This document shows positions 54,160-64,000 of a DNA stretch of 64,000 nt, one piece after another. The position numbers and the translations under genes were made by a program. Within the stretch, counting starts at the first letter, position 1. Every line of letters starts with the position of its first letter. The notes below the pieces were generated by a model. It made no database searches and had not been told where the DNA came from. It saw only the letters and a list, made by a program, of their open reading frames with translations. The DNA comes from Rana temporaria (Eukaryota; Chordata; Amphibia; Anura; Ranidae), in the NCBI RefSeq assembly GCF_905171775.1, contig NC_053500.1, positions 129,134,830-129,198,829 on the forward strand, read 5' to 3'.

Positions 54160-54750
54160 ATTTTAACTGCATTTTCTGTATCTGTCTGGTTTATGGTTCC
54201 TGACAATATCTTTATTATATGTCTTTAGATATGTCCTGTCTTGGTGACAAGGAAACTTGCAATGATTTTCAATTTGTATATATAAAAAAATTATTTTGTA
54301 ATTTGGAAGTTTTAAAACTCCATACTATTTGGAAAGATAGTTCTATCACAAAAATGTTTAAAATACAGAAGTCAAATTAAAGTTAATTTCTTCTGTGTTT
54401 TATTTGTAATCAGTATACACATGATGTAATTATTCATGCCATTTTCAAGAGGTTTTAATTTCTCTATGGATTCATTAGATGAATGTGCAATAACAGAAAT
54501 AAACATGGGATTTCTTTCTTGCTATTATTATTCAGTTCCTTATTGAATTCCACTGTGCCACAGAACAGCTACAGACTACCTCATAATGATTTCCAAAACA
54601 TTAAAAATTTATTTTAAAATACAATAAATTAAAATGAATACACATACATTAAACTACTATAATGACGTCCAAAAATGTTTTGATCCCTGGGAAGCTTTCA
54701 TTCACACCCTGCCTACCCTACTGATACCAAACAATCCCTAACACAATGTT
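54160..54750. other. no gene seen
   Basis: AT-rich sequence without recognised repeat ends. Confidence 0.45.
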
Positions 54751-54760
54751 TCCATAAACT

Positions 54761-54923
54761 CAGGGCCGATCCGCCCTATATGCTCACTTTGCAACCCGCT
54801 TAGGACCCAGTAAAGCTGCGGAGGGCCCCTCAAATTACTAGAGGCCCCGCCTTCCCCCGCTTCTCAACTTTAATGTAACATGTCATTTTTCTTAGAGCCC
54901 CAGGGAGGTCAGAATCGGCACTG
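54761..54923. mobile_element. hAT-like MITE (CAGGGCCGATCCG)
   Basis: Ends CAGGGCCGATCCGCC and AGAATCGGCACTG. Flanks CATAAACT (54753-54760) and TATAACCT (54924-54931) match at 6 of 8 positions, consistent with an old hAT-type duplication. Confidence 0.65.
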
Positions 54924-55091
54924 TATAACCTTAATGGTATCAGACCAGACTATTGAATGATGACCCTCCAACTAACTCTCCAACCTTAATCTAAATAATT
55001 CTTTATATATCTTCCCCTCTTCCTCCAGCTATTAGATAACAAACGACCACATCCATACAAGTACTGCTCAATGCTTGTCCTTAGACCCAAT

Positions 55092-55812
55092 GGGCCAGAT
55101 TCATGTAGATTTGCGGTGGCGTATCGTATCCCGTTTACGTTACGCCGCCGCAAGTTTCCAGCGTAAGTGCTTGATTCACAAAGCACTTGCGTGTAAACTT
55201 TCAGCGGCGTAGCGTAAAGCCGTCCGGCGCAAGCCCGCCTAATTCAAATGGGGCGTGTACCATTTCAATTAGGCGTGTTCCCGCGCCAAACGTTCTGCGC
55301 ATGCTCCATTTGGAAATTTCCCGCTGTGCTTTGCGCGAAATTACGGCGCCCCGACGTGTTTTTTGAACGGCGACGTGCGTAACGTACTTTCATATTCCCG
55401 GACGTCTTACGCAAAAAAAATAAAAAATGAAATTCAACGCGGGAACGACGGCCATACTTTACATGGATGGTCTAATGTTACACCATCTAAATAGGACTCG
55501 TAACTTTACGACGGGAAAAGCCGACTAGCGACGACGTAAGAGAATGCGACGAATGCGCGTACCTTCGTGGATCGCCGTAATCAGCTAATTTGCATACCCG
55601 ACAATGGAAAACGACGCAAACTCCACCCAGCGGCCGCCGGAGAATTACACCTACGATCCGAAGGCGTACGAAGCCGTACGCCTGTCGGATCTATGCCAAA
55701 AGCCGTATTATCTTGGTTTGAGGATTCCAAATCAAGATACGACGCTGCAAATTTGAAAATACGCCGGCGTATCAGTAAATACGCCGGCGTATTTCTGCTG
55801 TGAATCTGGCCC
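55092..55812. mobile_element. GGGCCAGATTC MITE with AAT duplication
   Basis: Ends GGGCCAGATTCATGTAG and GTGAATCTGGCCC. AAT is repeated at 55089-55091 and 55813-55815. Inverted orientation relative to 31040: the GTTACGCCGCCGCAAG hairpin is here at the left end. Confidence 0.87.
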
Positions 55813-55814
55813 AA

Positions 55815-56165
55815 TGCCGCTAACCCAACCTTAAACTATACTATTAAAATGAACACTGTTATTCTTGAACCGATCTTTTGGCTAAATGTTGCTGCCATCC
55901 TCATTGTCAATTGCATTCTTACATCAAAATATATATTAAAAAAAATAATAAAAATATTAAAATAATAACAATAATTACTATTAATAATATATTCATTTAC
56001 ATTTTTAAATCACCCAGCAGTCATAGCTTACCAGTTTGTAGTTCTAATATTTATCTTGGTGTCTAACTTCCTGTGCTGCCTACCTTTCCAACAAATACCT
56101 TATATAATGACCATAAAAAACAGAGGCAAAGTATTTCCTGTTTTGTAGCATCTTTCTCTACATTT
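55815..56165. other. no gene seen
   Basis: AT-rich, with an A/AT-rich part at 55935-55995. It lies just before the LINE remnant. Confidence 0.4.
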
Positions 56166-56230
56166 CACAGAAAAATTTGCTTGGAATGATCACCACTTAT
56201 GGTTCAACTCTCTGCCTAATGGACAATCCT

Positions 56231-57236
56231 TTAACCACTTAAGCCCCGGACCAATATGCAGCCTAAAGACCCAAGGTGTTTTTACAGTTCGGGACTGCGT
56301 CGCTTTAACAGACAATTGCGCGGTCGTGCGACGTGGCTCCCAAACAAAATTGGCGTCCTTTTTTCCCCACAAATAGAGCTTTCTTTTGGTGGTATTTGAT
56401 CACATCTGCGGTTTTTAGTTTTTGCGCTATAAACAAAAATAGAGCGACAATTTTGAAAAAAAAGCAATATTTTTTACTTTTTGCTGTAATAAATATCCCC
56501 CAAAAACATATATAAAAACATTTTTTTTCCTCAGTTTAGGCCGATACGTATTCTTCTACCTATTTTTAGTAAAAAAAATCGCAATAAGCGTTTATCGATT
56601 GGTTTGCGCAAAATTTATAGTGTTTACAAAATAGGGGATAGTTTTATTGCATTTTTTTTTTTTTTTTTTTTTTTACTACTAATGGCGGCGATCAGCAATT
56701 TTTTTCGTGACTGCGACATTATGGCGGACACTTCGGACAATTTTGACACATTTTTGGGACCATTGTCATTTTCACAGCAAAAAATGCATTTAAATTGCAT
56801 TCTTTATTGTGAAAATGACAGTTGCAGTTTGGGAGTTAACCACAGGTGGCGCTGTAGGAGTTAGGGTGCACCTAGTATGTGTTTACAACTGTTTGGGGGT
56901 GTGGCTGTAGGAATGACGTCATCGATCGTGTCTTCCCTATAAAGGGAATGACGCGATCGATGCGCCGCCATAGTGAAGGACGGGGAAGCCGTGTTTACAC
57001 ACGGCTCTCCTCGTTCTTCAGCTCCGGGGAGCGATCGCGACGGAGCGGCTATAAACAAATAGCCGCGCCGTGGTCCCGGATCGCTCCCCGAGTGGACCCG
57101 ACCTCCGCATGTAGCGGGGGGGGTCCCGATCGGACCCCCCACCCGCTAATAGGCGAGGACGTACCTATACGCCCATGTGCCTGTACGTGCCATATTGTGG
57201 ACGTATATGTACATGCGGTGGTCGGGAACTGGTTAA
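56231..57236 (+). mobile_element. TTAACCACTT-family element inserted in LINE ORF
   Basis: It runs from TTAACCACTTAAGCCCCGG to GTCGGGAACTGGTTAA. Removing it with one TTAA joins CAATCCTT to TTAATACTGAATC-type sequence in frame (SFNTES), which continues the LINE reverse transcriptase. This shows directly that the family duplicates TTAA on insertion. Confidence 0.93.
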
Positions 57237-58668
57237 TACTGAATCTCTCACAGCTTCCATCTCCATGATACCTAATCCAAATACTGATGACACCTCATGG
57301 TCAAATTACAGACCATTTTCCATTCTTAACCTAGATATAAAGATATTGGCCCAAATTCTTGCAACCTGACTTAATCCCATAATAGGTACTTTGATCCACA
57401 AGGATCAAACTGACTTTATCCTTTTCAGACAAACTGGTGACAATATTCGCAGAGCTACACTTCTGGCACATACAGCCCACCCTTATCGTATCCCTACCTG
57501 TTTCCTCTCGTTAGATATACAAAAAGCTTTTGACTCGCTATCTTGGCCTTATCTTCATTTAATTCTCCAGAGATTGGAAATTATGCCTATTTGCAGATGA
57601 TGTCCTGATATTTCTTACTTCGCCCCTGTTATCAGCACCGCCTCTCATGGACATTCTTTCCAAATTCGGACAATTGTCAGGCCTAACAATAAACTTCCAC
57701 AAATCCACAGCCCTAAACATTTCTTTATCACCTACTCTCCAAACTCAGCTTCATGATTCTCTCCCGTTTGTCTGGTCGAACTCACATATTTCTAATTTAG
57801 GCATACATTTTATAGCAAATCCATCTGACCCCTACACAGTCAACTGCCCACCTATGCTTACACAACTTACTAAACTCCTAGCTAATTGGTCTTATCTACC
57901 GTTGTCATGAATGGGTAGAACAACAGTGATCAAAATGTCTATCCTCCCTAAAATGTTATACCTCTTTAGAGTACTACCCATAACAATCCCTTCACATTTT
58001 CTACGTATTTTACAACAAAAAAACAATCAATTCATTTGGGGCTCACTCAAACCTTGTTTACCCAAATTAACCTTATATTCTGCCCGTATTAGAGGCGGTC
58101 TTAGTGTGCCAGATTTCACAAAATATTATTACGCAGCAAAACTAGCACACTTACCCAAATATCACGCTACAAAGGAAATTCCATTATGGGTATCATTGGA
58201 GTCAATCGACTGTGCCCCTCTTTCTATTGTAAATTTACTATGGTTAACTCCTACTCAGCGGAAGAAAATCACAAATCCTATTACAAAACACAGTCTTTCC
58301 ATTTAGGACAGATTGAAAACAAGATTTGGACTCATATCCAAACATAATCCCCTCCTTTCATTCTTACGTAACCCTTCCTTCTACCCTACCCAGCATGGTC
58401 CTTCCCAAATTCCTTTTCAGCATGGTCAAATGTAGGTTTAATTAGAGTTTATAATTTCTTTAATTCTCAAAATATCATACCATTTCCAGACTTATGCAAA
58501 ACATATTCCCTCCCATCCACAGAAATCTTTCGATATCTCCAAATAAATGTTTTTTTGGAACACAACAAACCCACTAACACACAAACTCCTGACTTCACGT
58601 TCTTTGAAAATGCTTGCAAATCTGACCCCCATAGACGTTGACTTATTTCTGCCATATATGAACAATAA

Positions 58669-59087
58669 TGCCCTGTACACACGATCGGTCAATCCGATGA
58701 GAACGGTCTGATTAATTTTTCTATCAGTTAACCGATGAAGCTGACTGATGGTCAGTCGTGCCTACACACCATCAGTTAAAAAAACGATCATGTAAGAACG
58801 TGGTGATGTAAAACACAATGACGTGCTGAAAAAAATGAAGTTCAATGCTTCCAAGCATGCGTCGACTTGATTCTGAGCATGCGTGGATTTTTAACCGATG
58901 GACTTGCCTACAAACAATCGTTTTTTTTCTATCGGTTAGGTATCCATCGGTTAATTTTAAAACAAGTTTCACATTTTTTAACCGATGGATAAATAACGAA
59001 TGGGGGCCACACACGATCTGTTTGGTCTGATGAAAACGGTCCATCAGACCGTTCTCATCGGATTGACCGACCGCGTGTACGCAGCAT
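58669..59087. mobile_element. palindromic GTACACACGATCGG MITE inserted in LINE ORF
   Basis: Ends TGCCCTGTACACACGATCGG and CCGCGTGTACGCAGCA. The flanks are TAA on the left and TTA on the right. LINE coding sequence resumes after it (SAIYEQ before, LLSHVTASPPTYTTKWE after). Centre AAGCATGCGTCGACTTG. Confidence 0.88.
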
Positions 59088-59936
59088 TACTCTCTCATGT
59101 AACTGCTTCTCCTCCAACATACACAACCAAATGGGAAACCGATCTTCATCTTCAACCAAATGAACTAGACTGGTCTCAATTTGGCAAACCTCTAAATCAG
59201 CCACACCAAATATAGTGGCTCTCGAAACAAATTATAAGGTGATAACTAGATGGTATCTAGTCCCATCCAGAATATCCAAATCCCCCCAATATCCCTCTCA
59301 CTGTTTTCGAGGCTGTACTACTCTAGGTTCGCATGTACATATATAGTGGGAATGTCCCATAGTAAGCTCCTTTTGGTCAAAAATCTTCAAAATTATTTTT
59401 ACTATGTTCAATATAACCCTTAAACCCGATCCCTCGGTAGCACTTCTGAACAGAAAACCACAAATCATAACACACTGCCAATTCAAATAACTTATTTTTA
59501 TAACCACGGCAGCTAAACAAAATGTAGCAAAAGCGTGGAAATCGAACTCTCTCTGCATAGAGTCAGTCAAACAAAGAGTCACACAATCTATGATACATGC
59601 TAAAACTGAAGTTTCTCATTTTGAACCCTTATGGAGACCTTGGATCAAACACTATTTACCCCCTGGTTTGGACTATTCACTAATTTCTCCCTGAGAGATT
59701 ATAATATCTACCCCGCTACTATGATTACCTTCACCTGATTCTCTAACCACTGGTCCCCCTGGACATTTCTTTCTCTCTCCCCTCTGTGCCCTATCTTCTC
59801 TACTAGGTTTATTCTTGTTAATTATCTGATATACCAACTGTAATAGAAGATGCTTTGAATGGTTGGGATTTTTGACCTTTGCACCAGATAAAGCCAAGCC
59901 AAGAGAAGGAACTTGGCCCTGGTTTAGCCAAATTTA

Positions 59937-60417
59937 CCGTATTTATCGTGGTATTGCGCGCTCCGGCGTATATCGCGCTCCCCTAATGTAGACCCGAAAT
60001 CCTGTAAAAAAAACATTTTACTACTTACAGTTTTGGTGTCTTGCCCGGCGTCCATCGGCAGCCTCGTCCGGCATCCGTCTGTGGCCTCGGTGGTGTCCTC
60101 CCGGCTTCTCCCACGCTGTCTCCGTGTCGAATCCCCGTTTACCGCGCTCAGTTTAAACGCCTCCGCCGACATATACCGAGCGCAGTACACTCGGGTATAT
60201 TCGGCCACGCTCGGCTTCTCACGCATAAACGTCACAGAGTGTGACTACGAGTGAAGCCGAGCCTGGCCGAATGTACCCAAGTGTACTGCGCTTGGTATAT
60301 GTCGGCGCAGGCATTCAAACTGAGCGCGGGAAGTGGGTATCGGCATATATCGCGCACCCACGATTTTCCCCTTATTTTAAGGGGGAAAAAGTGCGCGGTA
60401 TACGCCGATAAATACGG
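59937..60417. mobile_element. TA-bounded CCGTATTTATCG MITE inserted in LINE 3' region
   Basis: Ends CCGTATTTATCGTGGTATTG and TACGCCGATAAATACGG, with TA on both sides. Shares CATATACCGAGCGCAGTACA and GTATATGTCGGCGCAG with 14940-15479. Non-coding. Confidence 0.87.
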
Positions 60418-60835
60418 TATTCCCCCAGCTATTCTACAACACATTAACTTTATTTTTCTTTATAGGTTCATTCTATTCTATTCTCTTCATAGATGACATT
60501 ATTATATTATATTATTTCAATCAACTTAATTTCTCAATTACTTGTCATCAAATAGCTGCCATGAAGTTATGATTATGACATGTCATGTTACATAATCTTA
60601 TCCTACAATCCGCTAGGTTATCTATTTACATTTATAAGAGTCACTTTCCTGAATGATTACGCCTTTTTCTATTATACTATTGTACATGTTCTGTTAATGG
60701 AATATCTATATCTATTATATTATTGTACATGTTCTGTTAATGGAATTTTGGTGATAATTATAAAATTCAATAAAATATTTGAAATAAAAAAAATACAACT
60801 TGTATAATACCAGTTAAGGACAAAAAAGAATCAGA

Positions 60836-60841
60836 TTTATT
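60836..60841 (-). terminator. AATAAA polyadenylation signal of the 60890 receptor
   Basis: Minus-strand AATAAA about 50 bases after the stop codon. Position fits a short 3' UTR, but use is not shown. Confidence 0.45.
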
Positions 60842-60889
60842 TTAGAGAACAGAAATCAACAAACAAGCTTTCAAATTAAAATATTACTT

Positions 60890-61813
60890 TTACTTATGAC
60901 AAACCATTTTTTGCATTACAACCTGTAATTCTTTATTCCTTAAACTGTATATGATGGGATTGAAAAAGGGTGTGACAACAATATACAGCAAAGACAGGGC
61001 TTTGTTGATGCCGGTGAAATGTCCTTTGGTAGGAACCATATAGACTATAATGAGAGTCCCATAATACGTGCACACTACAATTAAGTGAGAGCTGCATGTA
61101 GAGAAGGCCTTCTGTCTACCCGCCTTAGAGGGAATTTTCAGTATCGTCAGGAAAATATTGACGTAGGTCATCATAATGAATAAAAATGGAAAGAGAATGA
61201 TGGGTATTGAACACACAATTATTTCTGTTTCTACGAAATAAACATCAGAACACGAAAGCTTAAGGAAAGGGGCCAAGTCACAGAAGAAATGATCAATTGT
61301 GTTAGGACCACAGTACTCTAGTGTGCTCACCAAAATTCCCGGTATTAGAGTTACGCAAAAACCTAACAACCAAGACCAGGCAACCAAATGGAGACGGAGC
61401 TGGACGCCCATGATTGAAAGGTAATGTAGAGGATAACATATGGCCAAATATCGATCATAGGACATCACTGTAAGTAAGAAAGATTCTGTACACGTTGAGC
61501 AACCAAAGAGGTAGAATTGGAGAAAACATTCCACCACTGGTATGGAAACAACTTCTATCAATAAAATATGTAACATGTTTGGGATGATATTGGTGGTGCA
61601 GAATACCTCACATAGTGAGAGGTGACTCAAGAAGAAATACATAGGTGACCGGAGTTTTTCACTCAATAATACAAGCATCATGATGAGAAAATTCCCAGAT
61701 AAGATAACAATGTAAATTATGAGAAAGATGCAGAAGAGTGGAATTCGAAGACTTTGGGCATTCTGAAACCCAAGAAGCTGGAAGAACAATACAGAAGATT
61801 GATTCTTCTGCAT
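60890..61813 (-). CDS. olfactory receptor, intact
   Basis: 307-residue seven-transmembrane olfactory receptor. Family marks: N-glycosylation site NQS at 4-6; GN in TM1 at 40-41; LRSPMYFFL at 54-62; Cys96 at TM3; MSYDRYLAICYPLHY at 117-131; Cys168, 178 and 188 in the second extracellular loop; KAFSTCSSHL at 235-244; PFFNPIIYSLRN at 282-293. It is complete with no frameshift. It lies on the same strand as the receptor 15 kb away and shares the CGPN-IDHF-C and GTL-I-Y-VP segments with it, so the two look like members of one local receptor group that have diverged well beyond recent duplication. Ligand unknown. Confidence 0.95.
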   Translation of the reverse strand: MQKNQSSVLFFQLLGFQNAQSLRIPLFCIFLIIYIVILSGNFLIMMLVLLSEKLRSPMYFFLSHLSLCEVFCTTNIIPNMLHILLIEVVSIPVVECFLQFYLFGCSTCTESFLLTVMSYDRYLAICYPLHYLSIMGVQLRLHLVAWSWLLGFCVTLIPGILVSTLEYCGPNTIDHFFCDLAPFLKLSCSDVYFVETEIIVCSIPIILFPFLFIMMTYVNIFLTILKIPSKAGRQKAFSTCSSHLIVVCTYYGTLIIVYMVPTKGHFTGINKALSLLYIVVTPFFNPIIYSLRNKELQVVMQKMVCHK

Positions 61814-61816
61814 AGC

Positions 61817-61832
61817 CTGGAATTATAATAGT
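61817..61832 (-). promoter_or_regulatory. splice acceptor directly before the 60890 receptor start
   Basis: Minus strand ATTATAATTCCAG, then GCT, then the ATG. An acceptor three bases before the start codon is a common layout of receptor genes with an upstream non-coding exon. The upstream exon was not located. Confidence 0.5.
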
Positions 61833-61849
61833 AATGTTAATCATATTAG

Positions 61850-62990
61850 CATAAATTACATATACCTGATATATGTAACTTTAAAAATATTGTTAGCAAT
61901 TTGGTCCATACCTTTTAGAATGGGTAAAGAAGAGTAGATTCCTTCGTCAACACCAACTGGAGCTGTTGCCGTAATCATCATAATATCTGTGGCTTTTAAA
62001 TCATGTTGCCAATCCCCTTTTCTTAATAAAAAATAATTATTTTTCTAAAGAGAAAAGGAAATAATACTTAAAGCGCATGTAAACCCAAAAGAATTTACTT
62101 TTTTTTGGTTTCTTAAATTTACTATTATAAGTGTTGTATTAAATCTGATTAATAAGTGAAAAAAAGACCTGTTGCTCATGTTAGAATTTTCTATGCATAC
62201 TTCCAGCATTATGTGAATACGTTTTTTCCTTTGCTATAGAGAGGAGCATAATAAGTGGAATTCAGTAGCTTAAAACAGACAAGTGGTCAGGGCTGATACC
62301 TAGGGTCTATGTATAAAAAAAAAAATGTCTCAAGCATTTGCACAGCTGTCATGTATAATCACCTTAATTTAATATATTTATTTCCTATGATCGTCAGTTC
62401 CATCTAGTGGCCATAATGCTGCATTTTACTGAAATACCTAAATCAGAAAACTACCACATTGTGGCCACTAGATAGAGCTGACAATTATAGAAAATAAACA
62501 TAGGAAATAAAAAATATCAAGCGAATTACAGTGATTATTCATGGCAGCTGTGGAAATAATTGAAACATTTCCTTGCCAATTTTTTTATAAATAGACTCCA
62601 AGAAAATGTAGTTCAGAAAAACTAATGTGGTGTCACTCAACAGGGAAATTAAGAGTGCATTTCTGGCAAATCAACAGGTATTTTTCTCTACTTGCATTAA
62701 CTTTAAAGGGGTAAAACTTGGGGAAATATTAATGTATTTCATATATGTACTGCGTATGTTTTTTAATTTTGCTACTGATCTTGTTCCTACTTTTTTGTTT
62801 GAGATATTTATAGCTTTCTGGTTCATGTTTTTAAATATCTTTGATTGATTTTCCTTCAGTAAATGTTTGGTGAATGTCACATTATCTGTCTTCTAAATAT
62901 ACCCCTAAAGCCGGCCATAGATGGTTAGAATCCAGGCCAGTTCAACAGGGATCAACGATCCATCGATCAACTTGGGTACAACCTGCATGC
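61850..62990. other. no gene; AT-rich with a small inverted repeat
   Basis: GTTCCATCTAGTGGCCA (62397) and TGGCCACTAGATAGAGCT (62462) form an inverted pair with GTCAG / CTGAC edges and an about 50-base loop, probably a short MITE. Otherwise no signal; upstream exons or promoter of the receptor may be hidden here. Confidence 0.4.
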
Positions 62991-63000
62991 CAGGTTTTTA

Positions 63001-63617
63001 AGCCGCGTACACACGACAATTTTTAATGTCCTAGAAAAAAACGATGTTTTTTTCAACGTGATTCTTGTCAAGCCTGCCTTGCATACACACGATTGTGAAA
63101 AAAAAATGCTCGAGCAAAGAACGGTGACGTACAACACTCGTACGACAGCACTATAAAGGGGAAGTTCCATTCAGGTGACGCCACCCTTTGGGCTGATTTT
63201 GCTGATTTTGTGTTAGTAAAAGTTTGGTGAGAGACAATTCGCGCTTTTCAGTCTTCGTGCTTTTCAGTCTGTTCAGCGTGACGAATGTGCTATCTCCATT
63301 GCGAAAGCTAGTTTTACCAGAACGAGTGCTCCTGTCTCATAACTTGCTTCTGAGCATTTTTTTTACCGTCGTTAAAGCCTACACACGACCGTTTTTCACA
63401 ATGTGAAAAACGACGAGAAAAATTAGAGCATGTTCTAAATTTTTAATGGTCATTTTTCACGTTGAGAAAAATGCTCTGGAGCCTACACAGGCTGTCATCC
63501 TCATCCTTCCTAGTCTCTGACACTAGGACTGCTCCAGGCCATTGACTCCCCATCTCACCCCGGGGATCAGGATGACAGATTTTTCACGTCATGAAAAACG
63601 GTCGTGTGTACGCGGCA
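63001..63617. mobile_element. palindromic GTACACACGAC MITE
   Basis: Ends AGCCGCGTACACACGAC and GTCGTGTGTACGCGGCA. Inner arms: TTTTTCAACGTGATTC, ACGACCGTTTTTCACAATG, and CACGTCATGAAAAACGGTC. The largest member of this group in the window. Confidence 0.83.
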
Positions 63618-63624
63618 TTACATG

Positions 63625-64000
63625 CAATTATTGTCAGCACCTACAGCCATTAGCAAGTGTTCTTCCGGCAGGGACGAGAAAATAGTGCAACTTCCCTTGC
63701 ATGGATGCACCTTTTTTTTTTCTTACCTATTTTAGATTCTTTGTAGACTCTTGGTGACGTTTTTTGCTTAACCAAATCTGAATGATAGAATTAGTATTAT
63801 TTTATTTTATATAGCAATATTTTATATCCTGGCTCGCAGAGGTATCACAATCCTGTAAAGTGTGACAAAACCTTACAAAATTCGTGGTTGTTCTTGTAGC
63901 TCTTTTAAAAAAAAAACATAAAATGTAATAATTCATTAAATTAAATGGTAACAATTATTATCTATCTAGAACAGAATAAATACTTATTGTATTAATGTAA
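63625..64000. other. no gene seen
   Basis: AT-rich edge sequence. Confidence 0.45.

Larger units (their letters stand above)
56170..60790 (+). pseudogene. broken L1/Tx1-type LINE, split by three MITEs
   Basis: Reverse transcriptase pieces in order: WFNSLPNGQSF before the first MITE, then ASISMIPNPNTD and NYRPFSILNLDIKILAQILA (57.24-57.37 kb); HKDQTDFILFRQTGDNIRRA; FLSLDIQKAFDSLSWPYL (first catalytic Asp). A deletion and frameshift near 57590 remove the region before FADDVLIFLTS (catalytic Asp pair, 57594). Then GQLSGLTINFHKS, GRTTVIKMSILPKMLYLF, GGLSVPDFTKYYYAAKLAHL. After the second MITE come CFRGCTTLGSHVHI and WECPIVSSFWSKIFKI (zinc-knuckle-like C-H-C end) at about 59310-59390. A 3' UTR with the third MITE ends in AATAAA-type A-rich sequence. 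Endonuclease is absent. Confidence 0.85.

Noticed and set aside
1..64000. tRNA, rRNA or prokaryotic operon features
   Set aside because: No cloverleaf with internal A/B boxes, no ribosomal RNA motifs and no operon-like frame spacing were found by eye.

Overview
The window looks like nuclear DNA of an amphibian, most likely a true frog (Ranidae). This rests on two intact single-exon vertebrate olfactory receptor genes, on very dense short inverted-repeat transposons of kinds I recognise from frog genomes, and on wreckage of vertebrate-type Tc1, mariner, L2/CR1-like and L1/Tx1-like elements. Species is an inference. Nothing prokaryotic or viral was seen. Most long open frames here are products of tandem repeats or transposons.

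Layout. 0-29 kb is mostly transposon debris: Tc1-like transposase pieces (0.2, 1.0, 8.4 kb), an L2/CR1-like LINE tail (6.1-6.7 kb), a decayed mariner transposase (13.9-14.7 kb), many foldback MITEs, and a 39-bp minisatellite of about 46 units (20.29-22.08 kb). A 65-bp exon-like block on the minus strand (11996-12060) has matching splice signals. A G-run tandem array (27.4-28.9 kb) lies just inside a CpG-rich minus-strand block (29.2-29.4 kb) with two CCAAT boxes, a TATA-like TTTAAA and a clean splice donor. I read that block as the promoter and non-coding first exon of a gene running leftwards; the exon at 12.0 kb could belong to it.

29.7-45 kb is again dense in MITEs, several nested, plus a 21-bp minisatellite (32.28-32.79 kb). 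From 45 kb the window enters an olfactory receptor neighbourhood: receptors at 45078-46007 and 60890-61813, both minus strand, each with a plausible splice acceptor just before the start codon. Between them lie foldback elements, a cluster of hammerhead-ribozyme-like cores (51.1-53.7 kb) and a broken L1/Tx1-type LINE (about 56.2-60.8 kb) split by three MITEs.

Nesting lets the relative age and target-site rules of several MITE families be read directly: TTAA for two families (one confirmed by a restored LINE reading frame), TA for two, 3 bp for two, and 8-bp hAT-type duplications for others. The least expected signal is that at least five separate repeats carry a hammerhead-like layout: a CUGANGA-like box, stem II, GAAA, a very short self-complementary stem III, then a 3' strand that pairs with the bases just before the box.
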